Shown: positions 46,034-59,300 of the stretch, piece after piece | How the letters are laid out: each line of letters starts with the position of its first letter | Position numbering within the stretch: the first letter of the stretch is position 1 | The notes under the pieces: generated by a model | Databases searched by the model: none | The model's input: only the letters and a program-made list of their open reading frames with translations | Told to the model about the DNA's origin: nothing | From: Owenia fusiformis | Lineage: Eukaryota > Annelida > Polychaeta > Sabellida > Oweniidae | Assembly: GCA_903813345.2 (NCBI GenBank) | Contig: CAIIXF020000009.1 | Location: forward strand, 7,742,030 to 7,806,029 | Direction of reading: 5' to 3' | DNA length: 64,000 bases | Made by a program: the position numbers and the translations under genes

Positions 46034-47388
46034 CTACTAAAAACGGGAAAATGGTATCGCCATTACGTTCAACATTATAACGTTTATTCGATTGTATAAC
46101 AAACACCGTTTTGCAATTAAAGAGTAATTTTATTAACATACTAAAAGAAATAGAAAAGATAATGTAAATATTAAGTTCATATTGACAGAGCCAATAATAG
46201 GAAAGATAGCATCGAGTAATCAAGCACTTATCCAAGATTTATATAATTTATAACATATGGTATGAACGAATAATTTTATCACAGCATTGCTCGGGCGGCA
46301 TTATTCTATCACAGATATTGCTAAGAATACAAAAAAAACAAGAAGCATTTCTTAATCAGTGAATCATATGTCCTTTTTACATTGTGTATTCCAAGCCCCC
46401 ATTTCCTAGTTTTTCCTAAGTAGTGCTTATTTTTGGTACGTTGATAGAATGTTCAATTTTCGTCCAATTTTTCGATCCAATCAAACGTGCCAATCATTTG
46501 CAGACCAGCTCACCTTATGGTTCGCACGTTTGACATACATATCAGATATTCCTATATAAGAAAATACACACTGCGCAAGCGATAATGTGAGGACACATGT
46601 TAACCGAAATATTAAAAATAGTTAATTTCCCGTACTGAATTTACATTTACATGGCTTTCCATTAGAAGTGTTGTCAACCGAAATGGCTTCATTGCAGCTA
46701 ATCACATTTCTGAATTGATTTAAATGGGAGGGGTGGGGGGCTTGAAATACAGACATTGCATTTCAATCATTACTTTTCAATGATTGAAAAGGAATGAATT
46801 GAATACACGTTGAAGTTGACTTTTGTCAAGTTTCCATCAATGCATTAACATATCTAGATATTTAACAATAATACATAGACTCACATCGTCATAGTTGATA
46901 GAGGATATTACATTCACATTACTCATATTGATTCGATGAACACACTATTTCATCAAATAATTAAATAACACTGTTTAAGGTACGACACAATATAGAGATG
47001 TTTCAACAAGACAAAACCAAAAAATGTTGGATGATATTATCACAGTTAGATAAAACAGTTTTCAGAAAATGGACGGATTTCTGATAAGGGGACGGAGTGA
47101 AAGCCTGAGAAATGTCTATATAGAATATCTGGACGGATTGAGTAAACATAATTTGAAAGGAAATATAGAAAATAAAAAACTAATAAATACAAGTATTAAA
47201 TGTTTAAAACATGGCAGGAATATTCAAATATCTGGACGGATGATGTTAAGCTGAATGTCAGATGGTTTTTAAAGATAATAATCTTGACTCGTATTAATCA
47301 CTTCTAAAACAAATATTTATGATCAATTATTTTAAGGATAAACATTTCAGTCCAATCTGCTTGCAATATCTGCTCCAATTGAGAAATC
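46034..47388. other. Gene-free 3' flank of the polycystin gene
   Basis: Contains the presumed 3' untranslated region of the - strand gene ending at 47389. An AATAAA on the - strand occurs at about 46083, but it is far from the stop and uncertain. Nothing else recognised. Confidence 0.5.
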
Positions 47389-50300
47389 TTACAGTTTGTA
47401 GATTGACTGTTCTAAATGTTCAACTTCAGTCATGGATGGTTGTTTCATGCGTTTACGTCCAGAGGCCTCGCCGATTGTCTTTTTGGCCTCTTTATCCTTC
47501 ATAAGTTCCTTCAATGCTTCCTTTGACGTCATGTTCATGTTTCTTGAGTCCAAGAATATCTGGTCAAAGCGGTCCTGGTCGAAGTAGACTTTGCTGATAC
47601 AGTTAAGGAGTCGCTCGACCTTGTCAGGGAAATTGTCGATCTCTTTTTGGTAGGCAGGGGACACGCCTCCTAAAAGGGGTATATATATTTTCAAATGTAT
47701 ACATTCCTTTCATTTTCAACATACTTCATTTATGTTTCTGTTTTTGGTTTTAAATTTGTATTACCATGACGATGACTCTTGGTTATTCGCTTTATCCTAT
47801 GACATAAAATGTTTATTAGAAGCACTGGGAAGAAGACAAATATTGCAATTTGCAATTAAAAGAAATGATACACAAATAGAAAATGTGCTTATTTATTCAT
47901 ATTAATATAATTATATACTGTATACACGCTAAATCCTACCAGCGAGGTCTTTCTCATCTTGACCCTTCGTCGGTTTCTTCCCGTTCTCTTCACCTCCGAA
48001 TCCAGTCCAGCCCTTGAACCTCTGCATTATAAAGTCGACCATCTCGTATTCATTTGATTGTTTGTCGATATCACTCTTTACCACGCTGAAGCTCTCATTG
48101 AGAATCGTCACGAACATGTTGATCAAAATCAGGTAGATGAAGATAATGAACAAGAAGAAGAAGAACGGGGCCAGGACAGGCTGGGCGTCCTTCATACTGT
48201 TGAAACTGAACCTTCCCAACATCATCTGAACTGTTGTCTCAGCGCTGTTGATGATCGAACTGAAGTTATTCAACTCCTTCGACAAGAGAAGGAAGAAGAA
48301 CTGGACGAATGCGAAGAAGACAATGAAGAATATGATTCCGAACGCCATAAGAGGTGTTGCGCCGTGTTTCAATGTTGCAGCCAGAAGAGACATTCGTTTG
48401 TTGAATCTGAGAAGCCGTATAAATTTGATTGTGCCTATAGAATAATAAGAATAGTAAACATTTACATGTATTTCCCGTGTAATTTATACAACATATTTTG
48501 GTCTAGCAAGGAACTCAACGTGTTTGATTAAATGATCCTTTATGTCTATGTAATAGTATACATAAAATAAGATAGGAGTACTTTAATGATTCCTAGTTCT
48601 TTTGCTGATTACATGAGTAAATCAAAAAGTACGACATATATAAGTGTACCTAGGAGTCATTGTACCCAGAAGTCATTGACCATCTACATTGGTATTAAAC
48701 AATAAAACAATTACTTTGCTTATTTTGGTCTCAGTCATCAAGATTTCGATACAAGGAACTCAACGTGTTTGATTAAATGATCCTTTATGTATATTTAAGA
48801 GTATACATAAACTAAGATAGGGGTACTTTAATGATTCCTAGTTTTTTGCTGATTGCATGAGTAAATCAAAAGGTACGACATATATACGTGTACCTAGGAG
48901 TCATTGCACCCAGGAGTCATTGACCATCTACATTGGTATTAAACAATAAAACATACAATAACAATTACTTTGCTTATTTTGGTCTCAGTTAATTAAAGAA
49001 TCTATCATTTAGCTTACAATTTCGTGATTCCTGACATGCAATTCATTATCTGAAAGCCTTACAAATGATCAATTCCTAACCTGTTGTTGCTTCGTCATTA
49101 GCATTTGTCCCCATGCTTACATACAAATCAAAACATCAACTGACAAACACATACATTGCAGCTTTAAAAGATATCTAAAATATGTACCAATGAAACATAA
49201 GAATCCGACCATGTACATCAGCATTTCGTTCCAATATGCTACATATTGGAAGTTGTTGTGACCATTGCTTCCATTTTTTATAAATTTTTCCGTTAACCCA
49301 TTGGTGATGATGAGACGATAGAAGTATGTAGCCAACGCTCCCAGTGAAAATGCAATCACGATCACCTCAACCTGTAAAATTGAAAAATATATCGATTATT
49401 TATCATGTTTTAGTATTATTTATTCATTTCTTGGATTAATCAGTTTAATAACGAGAATGATCAAAAAATGACCAATGGCTTGTATTCTAAAGGATAAAAC
49501 AATAAACAAAATGCCAACAAGTGTTTAGTGTGACCTTTGTACTAATCATCATTATATCAGATGTAAAGAAGATGGGTTCGAGTATATTGGGCTGGCCCAC
49601 ATGCCAAAGGTTATATATAGACAGTTTTCAAAGCAAAAAATGATAAATTATCGCTGATCTTGAGGAAATTCTTAGATTTTTAAACGTTGCTACCTGTAAC
49701 CTATGACATCGTCAATTTTGGCCGATATAACCACTGTTTTGGATGTAGAAGAATATGTGCCATGGTTTATTTCAAAGATTTTTGCCAAATGATTTAACAA
49801 GACCTGTCATATAAGTAATATAGACTTTTTATTCTGAAATCCACATTCAAAAAATTAATATTTACCCAGTTCCAGAATTGTTTGAAGTACTTCGATCGTT
49901 CTCTATAGATCTGTCTTATCTCATGTACGATGAAGTAAAGGATAAACAAAACATAGACGATCTCGCAGGCAACTTGGAACAACATTGAAGATGTATAGTA
50001 CGACAGCAGATTGAGGGGTTCAAATCTTAAATACAAAAATCAAATTAAGTGTTAATTCATATATACCTTTAAAAATCCTTTCATAAAGAGCACAGTGTCC
50101 TTGAAACTGAGTTTTTACCCCCCCCCCAAAAATGGGTCAGTAATTGCAACAAATGGTGTAAGAGCTACAGAATCACTCTATCAAGGCAAACAGATACTTT
50201 TTCAAAATGATTGCATGAAATGCACAATGATAAATTGTTAAATAGTGATGATTTCCGATTTCCTGAATTTACTTTCAAAATAGATTTCAAATTAATTATC

Positions 50301-53300
50301 TGGCTGTCCATAGAGAATACAACTGTAAAATATTTGGCTATGCGATGGAAAATGTCAATTTGAAACAATCAAAACAGACACCAGGTTTAAAACAATAATC
50401 ACCTTACTTTTAAGCATGAATATACAATATTTTCAGATCTATTTCATATCATATGGCAACAAGCCCATATTGAGTGAATACATATACATAATAAATAAAA
50501 CTATGGACCGCTTTAAGACCAATCGGAATTGGGATTGAACAACTTATGAATAATAATAAAGTACTTACCTGAACCAGACAAATATTCCCCCACTTGGAAT
50601 CCATTCACATATCATTACAGAGGACACAAATATATTAACATATGGGTTATACACGGAGAACTCAATTAGAACAGCACGGGTGTATTTGTCAATCCATTCA
50701 TCCTAGAAATTAGAATCAGTATTGGATTTTTTTATATTCATATTATATCTTATAACATGGATACAATTTTAATTCTTTGATGTTGTTTTGAATATTACAT
50801 TTATTAAGAATAGTATCATCAAAGGTTAGTTGTAAACCATCAATAATCATTTTGATGAAATTGGTTCTAAGAGTGTAACTAGAATCAACCTTATTTTATC
50901 AGTTTCGATCTATAAATCGTCCAAATTATACATTTCTGCCTCAAAGACTGTAGCTATGCCTATTTCTTTTGGTTAATAATTGATTGTAATTTTGAGGTGA
51001 TCCTAAAACTTTAACATTCTAAAGTATTAGTAAAGATTCTTGGAATATTAATTGTGGATTGGTTCTCGTAAATATATCTAATAACAAAAATGGCAAACCT
51101 GTCTCAGTTCCTCTATACGATCTTCTAGAGCGTACATGTCGCCAGTTAATTTAACAACGTATCCACCTCCGCCGTACATAGCAAGCTTTCCCCATATCGG
51201 GTATGTATCAAGCTCTCCAGATGTCATATACTTGTATTCGGTCCTGAAAATTTAGTGTTTAAAAAGTCGATACAAAGCATCCATATTATTTTTTAAATCC
51301 ATGCATTATGAAAAATCAATGACAATATCGCACGTTGACGAGCAATTTGACTGGGATATATCTCAAAAGAGATTTTAGATTTTCCGATCCAAAATCATGC
51401 TTTATCAAATAATACCGAATCCTATAATATTGTGAGAAAATTGAGAAATATGGCATCTCTGATGCAACCAATACTTTGCTCGGAAACGTGTAACTGGAAC
51501 AATATATGTAAGTGGATTTTTGTTTCTTGGTAATCGAAGCAATGATCATCATTTTATATCACTCAAACTTAAATATAGAGCCAACAAAAAGATCGAAATG
51601 CAAGCCCAAAAAGAACCCCTATTCTTACTATTAACATTAGATTCTAGCAACATTATCCCACATAAATCTACTTGTTGAGACTCGATCAACTTGGGTTCTC
51701 GTGAGAAAATTTCAGCAAGGTTGCATTGACCTAAAATGGGGATATACACCATTGACTATTGACTTAGCATCGGGATACCATTATGCATGTCACCACAGGG
51801 ATAGATGCAAAATCCACATTTTCTCAGAAGAACTCAAGTTCATCGAGTCTCACCAATTACACGTGTTATATTATTGCTACAGGGCGAAACACACAATTGC
51901 AAGGATTCATTTTCCATAGTAAGAATAAAGGTTCTTAAAACGGACATTAAAATCTAACAAAGGCCTTTTTGATTTTTTGGCTCAGGTCTACTAGTGTTAT
52001 ATTACACAGATAAATGTGTTGAATTGATGGAAACTTTTTTACTTGTTATTTGTGCCATTCGCGGGAGCCCAGCCAATTCCATAGTCGTCTTCGTCCTCAT
52101 TAAATATGGAGTATTCCGTGTTGCACTCGCTCACCAAGTGAGCTACGACATTCTGAGTAGGACATCCACCTGTGAACACCGAACGAAACATGTATATATA
52201 AAGGAACGTATGTATTTGAAAACATTGGTCGTATTACATCCACCTATGGACGGACTTAATGTATATGTAAGTTATTCATTTTCTTGACTTGGATTAAACA
52301 TCGGTCGTAACACCCATATATGAACAACTTCCGAAATATGCATATTCGTATGAGGTATGTACGTAAGAAAGGTTGCATACGCACATTAATCGGCCGACTG
52401 ACGGATTAACACCCTATATTTTATGGTCAACTTATTAAATAATAATAGTTCCTGTCACTTTTCCATTCATATTTAAATAAGTGGCCATAAAAAGAAGGTT
52501 ATACCGTCCGCCGGCAGTTGAATTCTAGAATGCGACTGATGTTTAAAACGTTGCAAGTAGGAATCCACCATGAACAACCAAGTATATTATATATTATGAG
52601 GTTATATAATGGTTGATTCCGTATATCGTGTTTACACTCAAGTGAGTATATGATATATTCACGAGTGACTAAAGGGAACGAGTGAATATATGATACTCAC
52701 TCATATATAACAGAATCAACCATTATATGATCTAATTATCCCACCCCTATCTCTAATCAATAAAAGGTAAATCTAAATTCAACAGTTGTATATAAAGTCG
52801 AAGAGTTGTATACGCTGCCCAGGGGTTGTATACGTATACGCTATCCAGGAGTTGTATATCGTTCTCAAGAGTTGTATACAATAAGTGTTGGTTTTATACT
52901 GCAGTTATACAATGCTATTTTACAATCATATAAAGCACTTAGGGTGGGATAAAAACATGTATGAAGTGTCGTTCCTTTTAGGAGTTTTTATACGTTTGAG
53001 ATATATACTTTTTTCACATTACAACAATTTCATGCAATAGTAAATCTTCGCAAAAAGCGAAAAACGTCAGGCACTGTATGTCATCTGAAATGGAAGTTAC
53101 ACATAAAAATATTGCAGTGTTGTATTCATTATCAATGTGAGACAGGACAAAACAAGACCTCTCTAGAAAAGTAAAAAACGGGAAATTAAATCGCGATTCA
53201 AATTCCGATATTACGATTTACGAGTGCGCCGGTGATTGCTGAGTACCCAATTAGTTTCAATTTAGACATTATTAAGATGCATTCAGCTGTTAATTTACAG

Positions 53301-56300
53301 GTACTTCCTTGACTTCCTTGTATGTGAGATCTATGATATATCAATTTACGTAAGCTGTTATTACACGTAATAATAAATCATATATATATAAACAGTATTA
53401 AACACCTTGACGGATGGATAAACGCAATTATAAAAGCTTTAGTAACAGTAATTAGCTGGGAATTACATCGTGAATTTGAAATGAGATATTACGAATGATG
53501 AAAATTATAAAAAAACACGTATAGATGATTAACCTAAAAAAAACTATAGACAGGATCGGATACCAAGAACAAACATAAAAACCTTGTATCAGTAAACTTC
53601 GTACATCCTTAAGGTCACATTTGCTCCGATTGAATTGTCAATACCGATGTGAAAGAAATTATGGTCCCCGGGGGACTATGGTCCCCTTTCTAATCGGCCC
53701 TTACTGGCCCTAATTGTGTATAAGATATTAAGGGAAAGAGTTTTATTTAGGTCACCATATAAATCAATGGATAGTAGGACCATCGTTTGATAGGACCTCC
53801 TACCCTTTTACACCGGCCGGCACCCGGCCGATGAATATTTTATTCAAAACGGAGTTCAATTTTGAAGGTTATGAAAATCAGAGCAAGTGTGAACTAGGTA
53901 TTATAAAATAAATGAAGAATAAAATAAATACAGAATGACAAAGTTAAAAACTTCAGTTCTTTGACACTAATCGATATGTAAGAAAACAGCAAGAATGGAA
54001 AACAACCCCAACATAACACCATTGATCACGTATACCGAGTCAACAGTGTCACATGGCTTCCCATCACTCACCATCAGAATACTTCATTAACGATCTAAAA
54101 ACAAACTTATATGAATCACGAATGCCGATATCAATTCGGTCAATCCGTCGATCTCTTTTAATACTGAGATGTTATCGAAGTTGGTACGCAGGAACAGATA
54201 TAAAGTATAAAAGTACCAACATAAAATAAAAATAAAAATCAGTAACATCATACTGATATACCAGGACATTGTCATTTGTGTACTCAAAAACCATTATCTT
54301 GTTGTAAATAAGAGACTAAATCACGTTTAACAATCCGCGCATGGGCATTAAAAAAACATCAACATAAATCAGTTTTATTTATTTATTTCTTAAGTCTTCG
54401 TACGACTGGTTTTAAAATAATGGCAATACACAGCGATACAACACGCGAAAATGTAATGCTAACATTTAAATGGATTATATAGAAAGATGAAAAAATGAAT
54501 CTGACCATCAAATCAAAGAAAAACAATAAAACAAAAAAGACAGTAACATGGGAAAACGGGACGATGTTAGTGTCCGATAGACTCTTAACTCCTGGATTAC
54601 TCAACATAACGTCATTACAGTTTATGTTCTGACTTTGTATTTTTCCTAAATAATAGCGGATAATAGAGAGATTTCGCACCTAGTGAAAGTACAACTTATA
54701 ACGTATACTTATACTTATAGGTAAACGTACAAGGTGTTTCATAATGTGGGCTTTTCGTCAGGAAAGATCTTCTCGGACTGTAATAAATACAGGTCAAAGG
54801 GATGCCATTTGTACTTTCTTGAATTGTAGCATGTTTAGTTGATCCAAATGTGTTTGTCTAGAATAAAATAGACTCATATATAGTACATATGTTATTGACC
54901 CATCTCTTCTCAAATTGACTTTTTGGAGATGCTCGTTATGAAACACCCTGTATGTCATATGCTGAGCTACTGAATGGGTCGTTTCCAGGAATTGCTAGAA
55001 CCTACTGGTTTGATTGGTGTTTCAAATTAATGGTTAAAGTGTTTGATTGGATACTGTTCCCACTCAGCCAATTAATTAAAAAAAATGCTTGTGGTCAATT
55101 GTTCCACACACATGTAGGCAAATCTTTATACGGAGATCCAACTGTATACGTTATCATCTACGTAAATATACCGTTTTGTAAGTTCATTGAACTTATACTG
55201 ATCATGAAAACATTGAAATAATCAACTTGTTTATGTAATGACTCACTTTAAAGAATCATGACTCCCTTTAAAGGATCGTGTTTATAATACACTACAACTA
55301 CAAGGACACGGAAGCAAGCATTTAATTATAATGTGCATAATCTACACGTGCAGATTACAGTGCATTCACAGTCTCTAGTTGATGGAGCTTTTCTATAACG
55401 GGAATAGTTATGTTCCATTAAGTACAATTTAAAATTGATTTTAGTAAATATAATAGTTCGACATGACCCTTTAAACTATACGTATAAGTTGTACTTTCAC
55501 TTATGTGCGAAATCTCTCTAATGACCAGTAGTATTGTACGTATGGACGGCTGTGGCAGGCCTACCTTCTTCTTAGACTGTGGACTACTCTGATAATTGCA
55601 ACTTCCATTTTTCATGGAAGGTCACACATTCCAACATATTTCAAACAGTCTGTATGATTATGCTAGGCACTTTCTGGGTAGTTGGACTTCATGTAGGGGT
55701 GGCAGACGGCCCTCAGGCCAATTCATACCCCCACCCTAAGAAAACCTTGGGGGTACTTTAATACCACCTGATAAAAAGAATACTAATGCATGTCATATAT
55801 TCATAGTTTTATAGTAGGCAGAGCATACCATGGTTAGTCAGTGCCAGAAATGTCCAATCTCTAACTTATATGGTTACCATGGAAACAGTATTTATATCTC
55901 AAAATCTTCTCAATTTGACCTCCTTCAAAATATGTCCCTTAGCCCTCAAAGTGAAATATTTGCAAATTTGTTTGGATTTTGTGGCTGGAACTTTGTTAAA
56001 AGTTGTATAAATATGTATATATTCACACTAAAGCACTAAAAAGTTGATATAATGCTCCAATAAATCAATAATATCTGTCAAATATTGTCACACACAACTA
56101 CTTTTAGGGAAAAGTGGGCGTGGCACTTTTTGGAACTTGTGTAATTGTTGCAGCATTAAGCAAAAAATACATATTACACTAACAATAATTGACATTTAAT
56201 TATCATTTACTAACATTGTGTAACATTGTAATATGTTCATTATCATTATTAGATACTTAAATTATTTTATGTAAGTGTTATCATGAACTTTCCTTTTATC

Positions 56301-59300
56301 CCTATACCATACAAGGTGGGCATCACCAATGGTGTCAAACTAACTTTTCTGTTTAACTTATTTTTTACCATAGACAAGGGAAAAAGCTTTACTTGAAGTC
56401 GTGACCTCATTAGGTGCTATGTATATGGATAGATGGATTGATACTAGTCGGTAGATGGCAGCACTTGTGCTAGTTGGGCTAGATACAAGTATTTACCAAT
56501 GACTTGACATGTGTCACTTAGTCTATTGATTTACCATATTCGTTCTGTTGGATTAAAGTAAAACTGCATTTGCATTGAATTTGATGATGTTCAGATTGTG
56601 TTTGAAACTTGATGATAATCAGAAGTGTTTGATACTGGATGTTGTTCAGATTGTGTACACATGAACTTTAATAGGACCACTGAAACAATAAGTCAATGTT
56701 TAAGATTCTTTAAAATTATCTCAATGAGAATTTAGCCTGTTAACATATAGTTAAAATACATTTCAGCAAGATTTCGAAGCTATATAACAAATCTCATAAT
56801 TTGCAACTTTTTCATTATTTGATAATTTAACCCATTATTCTTTATTGCTGATTTAAAAATTGCAAGGAATTCAAATGACCTAGGGAAGCCAGTGATATGA
56901 ATTGGCCTTATTCATTGAGTTACATTAAAATGGAAAATTGTGAAGAACAAGAGAACTGTTCCACGGCTTCACAGGAAATATGGAAGCAAAGTCAACAAGG
57001 GATGTGGGAACTAGGCTGTTAACATATAGAGATTTAGAACTCTCCAGGGAAGTGTCTCTATTTGGTATAAAATACACAGGTCTATTCATGCACACCATTT
57101 TAAATATGAATCAAAATTAGTGATATCCATGTTTCTGGTGAAAGCATTAATTGAAAGAGACAAACATCCTACCCCAATGGTATAAAATGTAAGTAAGTTC
57201 GAAGCAGTAAAAGGGTATTACCATTTTAGATTTGATTGAACAAATTGAATCAGAGGCAATTTTTAAATTTCGATATATTAAAAGAGGCTCTCTTGGTTAG
57301 ATGGGAGAATTAGCTGCATGTTAAAGGTGCCGCTTTGTTCAGTTTATAACAAAATTTATATTAAGCCCGAAACAGTAAGAAATGTTAAGCAAATATTTCA
57401 TTCTATGGAGGGCAATACCTGTTCATCTTTCAATGATTTTTGCAATATGTATTGCCCGCAGCCCGTAGGGTGATGGTAATACATGTTGCAAAAATCATTG
57501 AAAGTGCAGTTGTCAGAATCCCCAGGCGGGCAATACGCTGGACAATACGTCTTTTAAATATGGAAATAATTCAGTGAGCTGTGAAATACGCTGGTATTTT
57601 TAGTCACATGGTTCTGAATTAGCCAATCAAATCACACGATTTATAGCAATGATGCAATAATTAGTGCTACTTCCATGAACACCCGTTTTGTAGAATAAGA
57701 TTCTGATTCTCGTATTTGGTATATATATGAATTAGACAATGGCAAATCCAGTCGAACATCTTGTTGAGCATCAAACAAAGGTACAAGCTATATATCATTT
57801 CTCAAAATGGCCACTTTACTGAAGAAATTGTCAAAAGATTATATGTATCATGTTTTAATGTATTTACGTTTAAATATAGCTGTCTTAATAAGTACACATG
57901 ATGAAAATACAGGCACAAACAAAATGCATACTTTCTGAAACCCTGCGTTTGGATATTGATAAATTGAATGATATTGGCTAAAAACTTCTGTCAGAATTGA
58001 AACAATATTTCCCCAAGAAAAGTCAACATTTCAAAACAACAGCAATAGCTAGAACTATCCTATTTAGATGTTTACTTGACAGTATGGAAAATTGGGGAAG
58101 CCTGACAGAGAATCATAACAGATAGAGGTAGAAAGATTTGATAAAGAAAATGGAGTTTTGGTGTGGGAGGGGGGGGGGGCGTGTAATTGTATACTTGTTT
58201 ATAAAATTGATAAAATGACATATTCTAGACAAGGATAGGCATTTGCCATAATAAACTATGAGGGATAATGACTCATAAACTTACACAATGGAGATTTGGG
58301 GTAGTAATATGGAACATACGTTATATGGAAACTGTAACCTTATAAGATCTTGTCCAGTATTTCAGTCATACCTGATTATAAAGGACCATTGATGTTACAG
58401 CATCAGGGCATATTACATATAATATTTAATCATGGCCATCATTTCTACTGTGCCAAAATCATTCAACCAATTTTAAAATGGAATACGAGAACAAGATTTC
58501 TTATTTTAGGTTATATTCATATGTCTAATAATATTTGATATTAAACATATTAACTTTTATTGTTTTTATACACTAAACAGATTTGTTTAGATATTATTTT
58601 AAGTTTTAACATAACAAACCACTTTCCAGGTCGAAGGAATCATTAAAGGTACAGCATTTCAGAAATGTGTAAATTGTTTATATTTCATTATTTTGTGAAA
58701 TACTAAAAGGAGTTTTACCCGTACCTTGTTGACCATGAGTCAATGAATGCATTATGTAATATCTGCAAAATGATGCACTATGCAATTCATACATGGAATA
58801 ATTTATGTTGCCATATTGGAATTAAGTATTTTCGTTAATCCATTGGAAAGATCATGCATTACCTGATGTTGATAATAGAATCAGTTAGTCAATTGTAAGA
58901 CACCATTTATCCGAGAAAATCTTAGTTATGTATTAAGGCAGGGCATAACATTTCACATATCGTTTATTCATGTTTACTACATCTATGGTTCCCAATGTCA
59001 TTTAAGCCTGATTTGGTGCAAATGTCAAAGCATAACATCAACTCTAAAGTAGTTTAATTCAATGAAAATTAAAAATATCAAAATCGACAATTACTGTCCG
59101 CCATCTTAGATGCGAAGGTTACGGCCGTTACCTTCACTTGGTACTGATCAGTGTCAGTCCATTACTTTTCAATTGCATAAATTGGCTCTAACCCTGACAA
59201 ATGTATTAATCAATTTAAACTCATAGCTCTTGATCAATGAAACTATTTATATTCTAGCTTCAAGTCAATGAATACGACTTTGACAAGCTAAAAAGACTAA

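Noticed and set aside
48058-48531. 157-residue acidic + strand open frame
   Set aside because: Antisense of the polycystin pore exon (48434-47940), which has clear family motifs and splice sites.
57741-57782. Possible first exon (ATG to a GT donor, 14 codons) in the centre of the intronic fold-back element
   Set aside because: No downstream exon with matching phase or any domain could be found.
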